Position numbers and translations under genes: made by a program. A model generated the notes under the pieces. That model saw nothing but the letters and a program-made list of their open reading frames with translations, did no database searches and had not been told where the DNA came from. From Thalassomonas sp. RHCl1 (GTDB lineage Bacteria; Pseudomonadota; Gammaproteobacteria; Enterobacterales; Alteromonadaceae): a DNA stretch of 64,000 bases. The stretch spans positions 372,001 to 436,000 of the forward strand of contig NZ_CANDNZ010000005.1 of NCBI RefSeq assembly GCF_947387555.1, read 5' to 3'. This document shows, one piece after another, positions 36,362 through 46,913 of the stretch; the first letter of the stretch is position 1, and every line of letters begins with the position of its first letter.

Positions 36362-37018
36362 TTAATAACTGATCAGGTATAAGGTTTCTGCCAGGGAGCT
36401 GACATCAAAGGTACGTTGGGCAAAGCGTTTATCTTCATGAGGTAAGGTTGCCAGTTTCTCAATTTTAAGCTTTTTATTGACAGCAAACAAACGCCGTAAG
36501 TCTTGTTCAAAAACCGGGAAAGGAGGTCCCTGCATTTCTTCACAAGGATATTCTACCGACACCAGTAATATCCGGGTATCTTCCGTCATAAAGCTCAGCA
36601 GCTTATCAACATAAGCTTGCTGCATCGCTTCGGGCAGAGCAATAAGCGCTGCACGATCATAAATCCAGTCGACCCCGGACAACAGCTTTGGCGCAAGCTT
36701 AAAGAAATCTCCCTGCCACAGATTCAGGTTATCGTAGGAAAATAACTGAAAATCCCCTTCACGCCGGCTTTGATAGGGAATGTCTTTTTCCTGAAAAAAG
36801 TCCCTGCAGGCGATTTCACTGAGCTCGGCGCCACTAACTTGCATGCGTTCGGCAAGCCAGGCCATGTCCAGCGATTTACCGCATAACGGCACCAAAACAT
36901 GCTTGTCTTCATCCCGTAACAGCTTTTCCAGGTAACGATTTAAAAATGGATGGATCTCCTGCTGATGGAAACCCAGGGTATTACGCTCCCAACAATTATG
37001 CCAAAAGATCTTATCCAT
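36362..37018 (-). CDS. tpm: thiopurine S-methyltransferase
   Basis: 218 residues, SAM-dependent methyltransferase of the TPMT family, which in bacteria also methylates tellurite and selenium compounds. Features: MDKIFWHNCWERNTLGFHQQ N-terminus, VLVPLCGKSLDMAWLA (SAM motif I, residues 41-56), VDWIYDRAALIALPE (motif II/IV region) and the C-terminal FAQRTFDVSSLAETLY. Same length as Pseudomonas tpm. It follows sohB by 31 bases on the same strand. Confidence 0.93.
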   Translation of the reverse strand: MDKIFWHNCWERNTLGFHQQEIHPFLNRYLEKLLRDEDKHVLVPLCGKSLDMAWLAERMQVSGAELSEIACRDFFQEKDIPYQSRREGDFQLFSYDNLNLWQGDFFKLAPKLLSGVDWIYDRAALIALPEAMQQAYVDKLLSFMTEDTRILLVSVEYPCEEMQGPPFPVFEQDLRRLFAVNKKLKIEKLATLPHEDKRFAQRTFDVSSLAETLYLISY

Positions 37019-37049
37019 CTTAGTTCACCTGCTGCTCAATAGACCTAAA

Positions 37050-38093
37050 TTAACCGGGAAAGATACGGTTGTTTTGCCACAATTTACCGATAACATTTTC
37101 AATTGAAAGCGAAGCGGCTTTGGTAAGCTTTTCCGCAAAACCTTTGCGGGTTTCAAATTTTATTGCCACCACCTTACGCTCTTTACTGGCAGCCTGCAGG
37201 TAATCGTCGCTGGTTTGGATCTCATCCACTAACCCCAGCTCTTTTGCTTTCGTGCCAAACCAGTGCTCGCCTGTGGCCACCTTGGCAACATCCAAGCTTG
37301 GTCTGTGCTCGCTAACAAAGTCCTTGAATAACTCATGGGTTTCTTCCAGTTCTTCAACAAACTTTTCACGGCCTTTTTCAGTATTCTCACCAAACATGGT
37401 TAAGGTGCGTTTAAACTCACCTGCGGTCAGCTGTTCAAATTCAACATCATGCTTTTTCAGCAATTTATTAAAGTTAGGCACTTGGGCAATGACCCCGATA
37501 GAGCCTAAGATGGCAAAAGGAGCAGAAATAATTTTGTTGGCAACACAGGCCATCATATAACCGCCGCTGGCGGCTACCTTGTCCACGGAAACCGTCAGCG
37601 GGATATCGTTTTGACGAATGCGATCAAGCTGGGATGACGCCAGGCCGTAACCATGCACCATGCCGCCGCCACTTTCCAGGCGAACAAAAACTTCATCTTC
37701 TTTAGTGGCCACAGATAAAATGGCACTAATTTCTTCTCGCAGGCCTTTTACTTCGCGAGCATCCAAACTGCCGTTAAAGTCAACCACGAACAGCCTGGGC
37801 TCTTGCTTGGCATCTTCATCTTTAGCAGCATTTTTTTCTGCTTTGGCTTTTTCTTTCGCCTGTTTTTTATCGGCTTTTTCCTTTTTCTTCAATTCTTCCT
37901 TCGACAACAGCTGATGGGTAATATCCTGCTCAACATCTTCAAACTCAGCAGACAGATCCGTGATCTCCAGCTCTCCTTTTTTATGTTTTTGCTTAATGGC
38001 CGTAGCAGTAATCGCCACTAAAATGGCCACCACCGCCAACACTAAGGTCACGGTTTTGGCTAAAAACATGCCGTATTCGTACAAAAAATCCAA
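37050..38093 (-). CDS. sohB: inner-membrane peptidase SohB (S49 family)
   Basis: 347 residues (E. coli 349). An N-terminal membrane helix (about 9-30, FLAKTVTLVLAVVAILVAI) is followed by a charged Lys/Glu/Ala helix (about 65-100) and the S49 peptidase domain. The catalytic pair is Ser176 (KVAASGGYMM) and Lys228 (AGEFKRTLT). Implicated in proteolysis of periplasmic/membrane proteins; high-copy sohB suppresses degP mutants in E. coli. Probably first gene of sohB-tpm. Confidence 0.92.
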   Translation of the reverse strand: MDFLYEYGMFLAKTVTLVLAVVAILVAITATAIKQKHKKGELEITDLSAEFEDVEQDITHQLLSKEELKKKEKADKKQAKEKAKAEKNAAKDEDAKQEPRLFVVDFNGSLDAREVKGLREEISAILSVATKEDEVFVRLESGGGMVHGYGLASSQLDRIRQNDIPLTVSVDKVAASGGYMMACVANKIISAPFAILGSIGVIAQVPNFNKLLKKHDVEFEQLTAGEFKRTLTMFGENTEKGREKFVEELEETHELFKDFVSEHRPSLDVAKVATGEHWFGTKAKELGLVDEIQTSDDYLQAASKERKVVAIKFETRKGFAEKLTKAASLSIENVIGKLWQNNRIFPG

Positions 38094-38271
38094 AATGACT
38101 CTCCCGGGAGTAAAAATAAACCAATCAAACCCGGCGAGGTTTGATTGCTCAGGTAGTAATTAACACTGATTTTACACGAAAAGCTAGCGCTGAAAACGCA
38201 AAAAACACAAATTTTAACAACTGATTTTGCCTTGTTTTGCCCCGCGCGTACAGCAGCTGAATTTCAGCTAC

Positions 38272-38297
38272 AAAAAAGCCCTCAAAAGAGGGCTTTT
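38272..38297 (-). terminator. rho-independent terminator downstream of the lipase gene
   Basis: AAAAAGCCCTC and GAGGGCTTTTT are 11-bp arms around a 4-base AAAA loop (38272-38297). Confidence 0.88.
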
Positions 38298-38322
38298 TCA
38301 ACAACATAATTATTTAAATGAA

Positions 38323-40764
38323 TTATTGCTTAACAACATCAGCATCGTTAATGCTGACCGCTTGTCCTTTCGCGGCAAAGAAGCTGACCACTTGTGTCTG
38401 CATTTCTGTGGTTGCCCGGGCACTTAATTCAACCGAAGGTGAAGCTGTAGCATCAGCACTCGGGTTTAAAATAGAACCATGGTGGCCATTAAGGAAACGG
38501 ACCGCGCCTGAACCTGCGGTGGTTTCACTTACCGCAGGTAGTTCAAGTAAACGAATACCTGCTTCTGTACCTGCTAACGGCGAGCTGGACACAGTATTCG
38601 GGATCACTTGATCCGACAGGTTATCACCGCCGTCACCGACAACCTCAATCACATGGGTTGGCGTCGCCGTAGCTTTCATGGTTGTGGCATAGTTCACCGG
38701 GTCACCTGAGTCTGTTACCGTCTGTGCAGCAAAAGCAAACGAAGCAAAACCGGCATCAAGCTCAGCACGCTGGGTATCATTTAACACATTGTTATAAAAA
38801 GCCAGGTAAGATTCGATTAAAAAGTCTTCCCATTCAGGTGAAGTACTGGTGTAACCATTGGCATTTACCGCTGCCACATAACCCTGGAAGTCCGTTGAGC
38901 TGGCATAGGTTAAACCGGATTTAATGGTATCTTTAAATGAACCGGACTCAAGCAGGAAGTTCGCGACACCCACACCCGGCATTGCCAGAGAGTTGGTACT
39001 AATGGCAAATGAAGGATCTATGGCTTCATTTAAAGGCGCATTGGCTAATGCAACTAAATTGATACCGGTAATTGCCCCCAGGGAATGCCCCAGGAAGTGC
39101 ACTTCACTGGTGTTAATGTTAAGTTCAGGGGTAAAAGCTAAGGTATTCAAGCCTAAACGTAAACCCAACATATCAATAGAGCTTTGACGCAGGTTATCAC
39201 GTGTGGTTAACAAGCTTCCCAGGTTCATGTAATGGGTAGCAGAGCCTCCCATTCCATCTGTGGCATTGATATCATCACTACCGTCTCCGTCAAGGTCAAA
39301 GCCACGGCTGCCGTGCAACGGATGATCGATAGCGACAGTGGCAAAACCGTTAGATGACAGCGCACCTGTGATCAATAACATATCTTCTTTTTTAGAGGTA
39401 ATGCCATGTTGTAAGATCACTATAGGCCAGCCGCCTTCCGGCATCACATAGTCTGCGGACAGACCTTGCAATGCCCTAAGTTCATTGATCTTGTCAACAT
39501 CCGGTGTTGTCAGCTGCACATCAAGTGCCATGGTGGCTTTAGGGGCCGGTACCGGGCTGTACTTGGTCAGGTTTCTTTCTGTATCCAGAGCCATTATTGA
39601 GCTCAAGTCACGCAAACCCGGAGCCGCCAGGCCGGCCGCATCAGAAACCGCCATACAAGCAGCATCATTGGCATCCAATGCCCCCTCAGGAATGGCATCC
39701 GGATTCGATGCCGCCAGACCCGCCAGCATAACACCTGAATCACATAAACTTGTCCACCACTCGTTTACCGGCGCCATAGGATTATCGGCACTAGGCACAC
39801 CTGAGTAGTAAGGTAGGGAAATACTACCACTGTATAAGTTGGCGGTATCAAATAAAGGTTTTTGCGTGGCGCCGATAATGCCTGCACCAGATAAAAAATC
39901 CCCTACTGAAATGCCTTGATCCGTCACGGCAATCCCCGGTACAACACCTTCGGCTGCATTAGCGGCCAGCAATTGCTTGGCGGTAAATAATACATCTGTG
40001 GTTGACTGAGTCGTCATGGCCATAGTGTAGATCAGGGAATCACGATCGGCGCCTGCCGCCACGATGGCATTTTCATAACTGTTAACCGCTGCCTGTAAAC
40101 TCTTCTGCGCATCTGTGGCTAACGGCTGGGTAGCAAGATCTTGCTGAACCAGCTCATAACTGCTGGAGCCAAGCACTGACTTACCGCTGTCATCCTGAAT
40201 ATTTTTAGTTAGGGCAACCACATAAGTGGTTTTTCCCTTCAGGGGATTTACCGGAATGATAGCAATACTGTTGCCCGATGCCTGGGCGATAAAGTCGGTG
40301 CCAAAGCTCAGTTCATTCACGACTTTACAGGCTAATCCAAGGGAAAGACTGGTACAGTCTGCATCGCTGGCATCGCCGCCCATCACCATCTCATAAACTT
40401 TTACCGAGTCAGGAGAAAAAACACTGTCACCGTCAAGGCCTCGCCCTTCCGGGAAATCAATGGCGATAGTAAAAGGGTTAATTGTCGACCAGCCATCAAG
40501 AGCACTCATGGCAACAAAAGGATCTGAGCCGTCGCTGGCATCTGTCACAGGTAAATTCAAGGTGCCGTCAGTCGTACCGGAAAAGAGTAAGTCGTTTGGT
40601 ACGGAGACCACACCAGCAGTGGGATTGAAGGAAATTCGGCTATTGGCAGGAGCCACCGTGTTATTCTCTGCTGTTTCCTGTATAACATCAGAGTTGGATT
40701 CGCTGCCACAGCCACTTAAACCAAGTGCGCTGCAAATCGCGAGACTAAGTACTAGCTTTTTCAT
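38323..40764 (-). CDS. VolA/Pla-1 family extracellular lipase/phospholipase lipoprotein
   Basis: 813 residues, lipoprotein signal (SALGLSGCGS, Cys19). The N-terminal 350 residues form a beta-rich part that begins RISFNPTAGVVSVPNDLLF, the signature of the VolA/Pla-1/cef family. The alpha/beta-hydrolase domain follows: GWPIVILQHGITSKKEDML, then the nucleophile elbow GHSLG with Ser561, an Asp and a His later (HVIEVVGDGGDN, GHHGS). In Vibrio VolA is a surface lysophospholipase that allows growth on phosphatidylcholine. GGGGAG precedes ATG. Confidence 0.88.
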   Translation of the reverse strand: MKKLVLSLAICSALGLSGCGSESNSDVIQETAENNTVAPANSRISFNPTAGVVSVPNDLLFSGTTDGTLNLPVTDASDGSDPFVAMSALDGWSTINPFTIAIDFPEGRGLDGDSVFSPDSVKVYEMVMGGDASDADCTSLSLGLACKVVNELSFGTDFIAQASGNSIAIIPVNPLKGKTTYVVALTKNIQDDSGKSVLGSSSYELVQQDLATQPLATDAQKSLQAAVNSYENAIVAAGADRDSLIYTMAMTTQSTTDVLFTAKQLLAANAAEGVVPGIAVTDQGISVGDFLSGAGIIGATQKPLFDTANLYSGSISLPYYSGVPSADNPMAPVNEWWTSLCDSGVMLAGLAASNPDAIPEGALDANDAACMAVSDAAGLAAPGLRDLSSIMALDTERNLTKYSPVPAPKATMALDVQLTTPDVDKINELRALQGLSADYVMPEGGWPIVILQHGITSKKEDMLLITGALSSNGFATVAIDHPLHGSRGFDLDGDGSDDINATDGMGGSATHYMNLGSLLTTRDNLRQSSIDMLGLRLGLNTLAFTPELNINTSEVHFLGHSLGAITGINLVALANAPLNEAIDPSFAISTNSLAMPGVGVANFLLESGSFKDTIKSGLTYASSTDFQGYVAAVNANGYTSTSPEWEDFLIESYLAFYNNVLNDTQRAELDAGFASFAFAAQTVTDSGDPVNYATTMKATATPTHVIEVVGDGGDNLSDQVIPNTVSSSPLAGTEAGIRLLELPAVSETTAGSGAVRFLNGHHGSILNPSADATASPSVELSARATTEMQTQVVSFFAAKGQAVSINDADVVKQ

Positions 40765-41036
40765 TATTTCTCCCCAAGGACTAGTCTTCTTTATTTTTAT
40801 AAATTTGTACTTGTTAGTATCGTTTTAGTTTCTTTTTGCCTGATGTCAGTCAGAAACTAACAAGTTAGACCAGTCAAACTTAACCTAAGATTTGCCAATG
40901 TGCTAGCGGTTTTTTTGATTTATGTCTGATTTTGCTGATATTTGCTTACTTTTAACCGTCTTAGCACAATTTTAGCTCGTCAGCATCGCCTGCAAAGAGT
41001 AAAATCACGCCATTGTTTCGCAAAAACTCATTATTC

Positions 41037-41774
41037 ATGTTCGATTATCAAATTAAAGAAAATAGCCTGACAGACAAAACCATACTGGTAACAGGTGCCG
41101 GCGACGGCATAGGACGACAGGCCGCCCTGACCTATGCCGAGCTTGGTGCCACCGTAATTTTATTGGGAAAAACCGTTAAAAAGCTTGAAGCGGTATATGA
41201 TGAAATCGTCGCACTTGGCTATCCCGAACCTGCGATAATCCCGCTGGATATGAAAGGTGCTACCAGACAAAACTACATTGATATGGCCACCACCATTTCA
41301 CAGCAATTCGGTAAACTCGACGGCGCCCTGCTCAATGCCTCTATGCTGGGTGAATTGACTCCTTTTACCCAAATTCACGAGCAAATCTGGAACGATGTTA
41401 TGCAGGTCAATGCTACCGCCCAGTTTCTGATGAGCCAGGCCCTGATAGCTCCTATGCTACTAGCCCCTAATGCTTCCCTGGTCTTTACCAGCTCCAGTGT
41501 CGGCAGTAAAGGCCGCGCCTACTGGGGACCTTACAGCGTTTCGAAGTTTGCCACCGAGGGCCTGATGGAAGTCATTAGCGATGAGTATGAGACTTCCAGT
41601 CTGCGTTGTAATGCCATCAACCCGGGGGCTACCCGCACTAATATGCGCGCCAGTGCTTTTCCGGCCGAAGATAAGAGTCAGCTGCGTACAGCCAAAGAAA
41701 TCATGCCGCTTTATGTTTATCTGATGTCAGACGACAGTAAAGATATTACCGGCCAGGTATTAAAGGCCCAATAA
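41037..41774 (+). CDS. SDR family oxidoreductase, YciK type
   Basis: 245-residue short-chain dehydrogenase/reductase. Start at 41037 (MFDYQIKENSLTDKTILVTG) by family. The NAD(P)-binding motif is TGAGDGIGR (about 20), NAS replaces the usual NAG (LLNAS), and the catalytic Ser (TSSS), Tyr and Lys (YSVSKFA) are in place. YciK of E. coli has 252 residues and this gene is a good match to it, but the enzyme's substrate is not known. No ribosome binding site of note. Confidence 0.85.
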   Translation: MFDYQIKENSLTDKTILVTGAGDGIGRQAALTYAELGATVILLGKTVKKLEAVYDEIVALGYPEPAIIPLDMKGATRQNYIDMATTISQQFGKLDGALLNASMLGELTPFTQIHEQIWNDVMQVNATAQFLMSQALIAPMLLAPNASLVFTSSSVGSKGRAYWGPYSVSKFATEGLMEVISDEYETSSLRCNAINPGATRTNMRASAFPAEDKSQLRTAKEIMPLYVYLMSDDSKDITGQVLKAQ

Positions 41775-41945
41775 CACGGCTGCAGACTCCTTTGCGGGCT
41801 AAATTCGCCTTTAGTCCGCATAAGCAAAATCAATGTTTCCTCAGCCCTTACTCGTCCTACCAGCACAATATTGACCTTTCATTTACACAAGTGATACATT
41901 CCTTGGCGCATACCAATCTCAGTATGTTTCAATAAGGAAGTTAAA

Positions 41946-42569
41946 ATGAAAGTACTAAGCTATTTACCACTGGCTGTCAGCCTGTTTGCTGCCAATGCCA
42001 ATGCCGGCGATACTACGGTTGTTTTTGGTGACCGTTATACCTTCACCGAAGCCGACTTCACCTTCACTGCCGGCCAGCCAAACCCTGCTTTCCCGGAGTG
42101 GGGACAAATGACAAGCGATGAATATGTTGCAGAATTTCCAGTCAGGGGAGACGATGGCCAAACCTTATTATTTGATCTGGATGCAGACGTATGGGGCTAC
42201 GGTTATCAGGCAGATCAGGCCTTATGCCCTTATATCGTTGATGGTGTCATACATTACCGTGAAATGGCGCCACTAGGTGATATCTGCATTTGGGGAAGAA
42301 AAACCGTTCCGGGAAAAGACTTCAAGTACAGTGCAAGTGTCAATATTAGCTGCAGTGATATGCCGGTCGGTGTCGATATCGACAACAGGAATGAACGTCT
42401 CGAGGATTATGTCGCAATGACCAATACTTATCGTGGCGTACGTTTAAGGGTTGACCAGCAAGGGGTTTATAACGGTCAATGCAAAACAATGAAAATAGTC
42501 GTAAGGCCCGGATTGAATCAGAAAATTGATCAAATCGACATGGATTTATTCTTTGGCTCACCTTTTTAA
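41946..42569 (+). CDS. secreted hypothetical protein, 207 aa
   Basis: Not recognised. Signal peptide 1-20 (YLPLAVSLFAANANA), then a 187-residue beta-like protein with aromatic/acidic sequence and four cysteines (in LCPYI, ICIWG, ISCSD and GQCKT), an even number that could form two disulfides in the periplasm. No catalytic motif was seen. AAGGAAG precedes ATG. Confidence 0.72.
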   Translation: MKVLSYLPLAVSLFAANANAGDTTVVFGDRYTFTEADFTFTAGQPNPAFPEWGQMTSDEYVAEFPVRGDDGQTLLFDLDADVWGYGYQADQALCPYIVDGVIHYREMAPLGDICIWGRKTVPGKDFKYSASVNISCSDMPVGVDIDNRNERLEDYVAMTNTYRGVRLRVDQQGVYNGQCKTMKIVVRPGLNQKIDQIDMDLFFGSPF

Positions 42570-42630
42570 CCATGCAGATAAGCGGCACAGTGGGCTGCGC
42601 TCCCCTGAATATCCCCGTTTCTGAGCATAA

Positions 42631-42654
42631 AAAAGCCGGCATCTGCCGGCTTTT
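42631..42654. terminator. bidirectional rho-independent terminator
   Basis: AAAAGCCGGCA and TGCCGGCTTTT are perfect 11-bp arms around TC, between convergent genes. Confidence 0.88.
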
Positions 42655-42684
42655 AAATATCTGCAAAGGTTTTTGTCGTTACGA

Positions 42685-44340
42685 TTAACGTAACTCTCTT
42701 CTTAAAATCTTGCCGACATTGGTTTTCGGCAATTCGTCTCTAAACTCAACCAGTTTAGGCACCTTATAGTTGGTCAGGCGCTCACGGCAATGGCTGATGA
42801 TTTCCGCCTCTTCCAATGCGCCGTTTTTACGCACCACGAAAATCTTGACGATTTCACCGTTAACTTCGTGCGGTACACCCACGGCAGCCGCTTCCACGAT
42901 ACCGTCATGCTCCATAACCACTTCTTCTACTTCATTAGGGAAGACGTTAAAGCCTGATACGATGATCATATCTTTTTTACGGTCAACAATAGTGAAATGA
43001 CCGGTTTCATCCATAGAGGCAACATCCCCGGTGGCAAGCCAGCCGTCTTTTAAAATCTCAGCGGAGGCGTCGGGGCGGTTATAATAACCTTTCATCACCT
43101 GAGGACCTTTCACCCACATTTCACCAGCTTCACCGACAGGTGCTTCGCTACCGTCTTCCAGCATGATTTTAACATCGGTCGAGGCTGCCGGTACGCCAAT
43201 AGTGCCGTCATAAGCCTCTTGGTTATAAGGACTCAGGCTCACCATAGGCGCACATTCCGTCAGGCCGTAACCTTCCAGTAAACGGGATTTGGTTACCTGC
43301 TGCCAACGTTCGGCCACCGGTCTTTGTACCGCCATGCCGCCGCCTAAAGACAGTTTCAATTTGCTGAAATCAAGATTACTGAAACCCGGAGTATTGAGTA
43401 AACCGTTAAACAGGGTATTTACCCCGGTCAGGGCGGTAAACGGATATTTTGCCAACTCTTTGACAAAGTTAGGCATATCCCTGGGGTTAGTGATCAATAA
43501 GTTAGTACCGCCTATGGTTAAAAACATCAGGCAGTTCGCCGTTAACGCGAAAATATGGTACAGGGGTAAGGCAGTAACGATCAGCTCCTGCCCCTCGTCC
43601 AGCAGTGGATTTAATGCTGCTTTGGCCTGTTCCAGGTTAGCGACCATATTGCGGTGGGTTAACATCGCTCCTTTGGAAACACCTGTGGTACCGCCGGTAT
43701 ATTGTAAAAACGCCAGGTCTTCACCGCTCAGCTCAACCGGGCTGAAAGTCAAGGTGGAACCTTTTATCAGGGCTTTATTAAAGCTGTGGGCATTTGGCAA
43801 ATTAAACGCCGGTACCATTTTCTTAATGTATTTGACCACAAAATTAACCATACCACCTTTGACTTTGCCCAGGCGATCGCCAAGAGCAGTTAAGATGACA
43901 TGTTCAACCGGGGTATTGTCGATCACCTGCTCCAGGGTATGGGCAAAGTTTTCAATGATCAACATGGCTTTTGTGCCTGAATCTTTTAGCTGGTGCTCCA
44001 GCTCACGTGCGGTATACAGCGGGTTCACGTTAACGACGGTTAAACCGGCAAGTAAAGCACCAAACAAGGCAATCGGATATTGCAAGCTGTTGGGCACCAT
44101 AATGGCGAATTTATCGCCTTTCTTTAAGCCTAAATCTTGCTGCAGATATGCGGCAAAAGCTTTCACCTGACCTTCTAATTCACTGTACGTGATTTCAGCA
44201 CCCATGTTAATAAACGCCGTGCGCTGTGCGTATTGCTTGACGTATTTATTAAACATCTCGACAAGTGATGCATACTTGTCCGGGTTTATTTCAAACGGAA
44301 CTCCTGGGGGATAACTTTTCTCAAGCCATATTTTTCCCAT
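42685..44340 (-). CDS. fadD: long-chain-fatty-acid--CoA ligase
   Basis: Activates long-chain fatty acids to acyl-CoA for uptake and beta-oxidation. 551 residues from the start at 44340, which AGAGGAGAGG precedes; the upstream ATG at 44418 would add 26 non-homologous residues. AMP-binding signature [19 protein letters not shown] (about 218), GYGLTECAP (about 360) and the FACS region [20 protein letters not shown] with [20 protein letters not shown] are intact. Alone in the window; lipid supply could come from the VolA-type lipase at 38323. Confidence 0.95.
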   Translation of the reverse strand: MGKIWLEKSYPPGVPFEINPDKYASLVEMFNKYVKQYAQRTAFINMGAEITYSELEGQVKAFAAYLQQDLGLKKGDKFAIMVPNSLQYPIALFGALLAGLTVVNVNPLYTARELEHQLKDSGTKAMLIIENFAHTLEQVIDNTPVEHVILTALGDRLGKVKGGMVNFVVKYIKKMVPAFNLPNAHSFNKALIKGSTLTFSPVELSGEDLAFLQYTGGTTGVSKGAMLTHRNMVANLEQAKAALNPLLDEGQELIVTALPLYHIFALTANCLMFLTIGGTNLLITNPRDMPNFVKELAKYPFTALTGVNTLFNGLLNTPGFSNLDFSKLKLSLGGGMAVQRPVAERWQQVTKSRLLEGYGLTECAPMVSLSPYNQEAYDGTIGVPAASTDVKIMLEDGSEAPVGEAGEMWVKGPQVMKGYYNRPDASAEILKDGWLATGDVASMDETGHFTIVDRKKDMIIVSGFNVFPNEVEEVVMEHDGIVEAAAVGVPHEVNGEIVKIFVVRKNGALEEAEIISHCRERLTNYKVPKLVEFRDELPKTNVGKILRRELR

Positions 44341-44662
44341 GGTGCCTCTCCTCTTTCTGAAATTGGTATTTATGGCCGTTATTGTTTTGATAGTATCAAT
44401 CTTAATTGATTCGGCCATAAAGGAAATTGAGTCAAATAAAAACCTGAGTTTTTACTCGAAAGTTCAGCATAATTTCATATTTTTTAACAAAAGCCCAGCA
44501 TTTTGTCACGAAAATGAATAAAATTGCGAAAATAACTAATAAAAATGGTTATAAGATAACTCATGTTTGTTCCATTAAACATCAATGTCCTCCTGACATC
44601 TGGTTGACTTACTATAAAGAAGTTTCGGTAGATAAACACCCGGTAAATTTAGCCCAATGCCC
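44341..44662. other. intergenic region upstream of fadD, no gene supported
   Basis: About 320 AT-rich bases with the fadD promoter. A 71-codon plus-strand frame at 44514 runs into the antisense of the next gene and is not believed. Confidence 0.5.
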
Positions 44663-45526
44663 TTACCTTAAGTGTATAAACGCTAATATTTTTTCTGCCG
44701 TTTGCTGCGGCTGCTCCATATGCACATGATGCCCGCCGGGCAGTGCATAAGAAGTAAAATCCTTAAACATGGGGCCGAAATGTTTGAGGCCCGAGGCGAC
44801 AAAATCCATGCCCTGTTCACCGTAAATAAGCTGCACCGGCACAGTTATATCCGAAATCAACTGCTCCGCCTGCCCCAAAGTTAACCGATAAGGAGAAATC
44901 ATGCGCAAGCGGCTGTCGGCACGCCAGGTATAACCGTCCCCGGTTTTTTTCAGCCCCCGTTTTACAATTAATGCGGCATCCTGGTAACGCAAGTCCGATA
45001 CCGCGACCCGGGCCTGAATGGCAGACTCCTCATTGGTATGCAGGTTTTTCTGCTTTTTTTTGCCCTGCAAGCGGCTGAGCATGCCCTGACGCAGTTGCTT
45101 GGTGGTTTGTTCTTCATTGGCATTGATAAAACCGATAGCATCGATCAAGGTCAGGGATTTTACTTTTTCCGGAAAAGTCGCGGCAAAGGCAGAAGCTATC
45201 ATGCCGCCCATAGAATGGGCGACGATATCGACAGCGCCCCAGCCATTGGCTTCAAACAGCTGCAACAGATCATAAACCCAGTCGATAAAATGGTAGTAGG
45301 CGTCAGCACTGCGGTGCGTGGACAAACCGTGCCCCGGCCAGTCGATGGCAATCACCCGCTTGCCGGGTAAATAAGGCATCAGCGGCAGGAAACTGGCGGC
45401 ATTGTCGAGCCAGCCATGCAGACATAAAACGATATCGTCCTGAATATCACCACAGGTCAGACCATGCAATTCCAGCTGCCCGAGATCGTAACAGACCTGA
45501 GCCGGGTCTTTGATGTCTTGTGCCAT
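44663..45526 (-). CDS. alpha/beta hydrolase
   Basis: 287 residues, alpha/beta-hydrolase fold with the oxyanion region LCLHGWLDNAASF, IDWPGHGLS, a nucleophile elbow AHSMGG (Ser about 108) and the late His in GGHHVHMEQ, with an Asp in between. It is cytoplasmic. No substrate was recognised; the AHSMGG elbow and short cap resemble general esterases/haloalkane-type enzymes. Follows slp by 33 bases and may be in one operon with it and the M50-like gene. Confidence 0.85.
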   Translation of the reverse strand: MAQDIKDPAQVCYDLGQLELHGLTCGDIQDDIVLCLHGWLDNAASFLPLMPYLPGKRVIAIDWPGHGLSTHRSADAYYHFIDWVYDLLQLFEANGWGAVDIVAHSMGGMIASAFAATFPEKVKSLTLIDAIGFINANEEQTTKQLRQGMLSRLQGKKKQKNLHTNEESAIQARVAVSDLRYQDAALIVKRGLKKTGDGYTWRADSRLRMISPYRLTLGQAEQLISDITVPVQLIYGEQGMDFVASGLKHFGPMFKDFTSYALPGGHHVHMEQPQQTAEKILAFIHLR

Positions 45527-45559
45527 TATTTTCCTGCGAGTTTATCCTGAAGTAATTGC

Positions 45560-46153
45560 TTATCTTGTCTTTTTTTGTGTCTTATTACCAGCGGAAGAGG
45601 ATTTTTTTCCGTTAGACGACCGGCGGATCACCACAGGGTGATGACCATAAGGGTTATAATGATGCCAGTATGACGGCGTATGCCAGAACGGGTTTTGCAC
45701 CAGCATCACATCCGCCTGCTGGATATCTTTCCATAAATGCACCGCATCAGCTTTAACGACAGGGTACTGATAAGGATGTTCACCGATAGTGCCTGACTCG
45801 GGCGCGGCAATATTGCCCACCACAGTGATGCTTTTGCCTTTTTTATAAATCATGGGATCAAGCAGGCCCGGATAATAAACCCGAAACCGGCCTAAGGTTT
45901 CATCTTTTTGTTTCGGGCGCGTGGAAGGACTCAGTTCAAAGTGCACCACTTCAATGCGGGTGCTGTCCTTAAGGTTGTCCACCTTGGCAATCACCCCGCC
46001 CCAGCGCGCCTGGGCAACAGCATCGCTATAGCTTACCGCCAGCGCGTCCTTATAATTAGTCAGCGGAGTATCGGGTGCCAGTTGCAATTTTTCCGGAATT
46101 GCCGAGCACGCCGTCAGTACCAGCGCGCTAAAACATACAAATAATTTTTTCAT
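45560..46153 (-). CDS. slp: Slp family outer-membrane lipoprotein
   Basis: 197 residues with a lipobox signal (FSALVLTACSAIP), then the Slp-type body (IEVVHFELSPSTRPKQKDET, FRVYYPGLLDPMIYKKGKSI). Homologous E. coli Slp is a starvation- and acid-induced outer-membrane lipoprotein. The start at 46153 follows AGGATCTCAGGC; the upstream ATG at 46186 is less likely. The tail is Lys/Ser-rich (KKSSSAGNKTQKKTR). The slp-like gene lies just downstream of the M50-like gene. Confidence 0.85.
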   Translation of the reverse strand: MKKLFVCFSALVLTACSAIPEKLQLAPDTPLTNYKDALAVSYSDAVAQARWGGVIAKVDNLKDSTRIEVVHFELSPSTRPKQKDETLGRFRVYYPGLLDPMIYKKGKSITVVGNIAAPESGTIGEHPYQYPVVKADAVHLWKDIQQADVMLVQNPFWHTPSYWHHYNPYGHHPVVIRRSSNGKKSSSAGNKTQKKTR

Positions 46154-46193
46154 GCCTGAGATCCTAGTTATTATTCTGGCTGTCATGTCTTGC

Positions 46194-46913
46194 TTATGTA
46201 GACTTTCTTGCCAACAGCAGCGCCATAGCCAAAGCGGAAGCCGACCATATGCCGACCCAGAGTATTTCCGGCAGCAAGGTCAAATCAGCTAACGCCGCAC
46301 CATCGCCGATATTGCGGCCGTCGATTAAATAAAACGGGCTAAATAAACTGTTTAATAACACGATGGCGCCAATAAGCTTCATTATCGCCTGCAAATATTT
46401 TAATTTCGGCAATTTAACCGTTAACACCAGCAGGACCAGCAATACGGTTAAAATAAAAAAGGTCAGCAGATCCCGCACCCAAAACACCATAGAGCCAAGC
46501 AGCAACAGCACAAGAAAAGCAGAAAATACCTGGGCAATACGTTGATGCTTATCTGCCAGGGAATAAATCAGGCCGCCCCAAAGGATAGCCCCTGCATAAC
46601 CGAAGAAGCTGATCAAAAAAGCGCTGCCCCCCCGGGTAGTGCATAAACCGGCGCCGTTGGGATATAACTCGATTTGTACTATCATCCCGCCGGAAAGCAG
46701 TGCGGCTATGCCATGACTGATTTCGTGAAAATAGGTTTCCAGCCACTTAAAGGGAATGGAAACCAGCGGTAATTCCCGGATAAGGGCGGCTGCCAATAAA
46801 AATAACCAAAATTGATATTGCCGGAAGAAAGAGGATTTGGATGCTTTTTTTTCTAAAGAGGCCGAAGAAGATAAATCAGGCAAACAGGTCAACCCCGAAT
46901 AACTGCTGAACAT
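46194..46913 (-). CDS. M50-like membrane metallopeptidase
   Basis: 239 residues with about five or six membrane helices. The zinc-binding motif HEISH is in YFHEISHGIAALLSGG (His at about 63 and 67), in a membrane helix, as in site-2 protease-like (M50B) proteins. Second-site ligands such as LDG/NPDG are not obvious, so it may be a reduced relative. Its start overlaps the end of the next upstream gene by 38 bases. Confidence 0.78.
   Translation of the reverse strand: MFSSYSGLTCLPDLSSSASLEKKASKSSFFRQYQFWLFLLAAALIRELPLVSIPFKWLETYFHEISHGIAALLSGGMIVQIELYPNGAGLCTTRGGSAFLISFFGYAGAILWGGLIYSLADKHQRIAQVFSAFLVLLLLGSMVFWVRDLLTFFILTVLLVLLVLTVKLPKLKYLQAIMKLIGAIVLLNSLFSPFYLIDGRNIGDGAALADLTLLPEILWVGIWSASALAMALLLARKST

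Noticed and set aside
44514-44729. 71-codon plus-strand frame before the alpha/beta hydrolase
   Set aside because: Runs into the antisense of a real gene and has no ribosome binding site.
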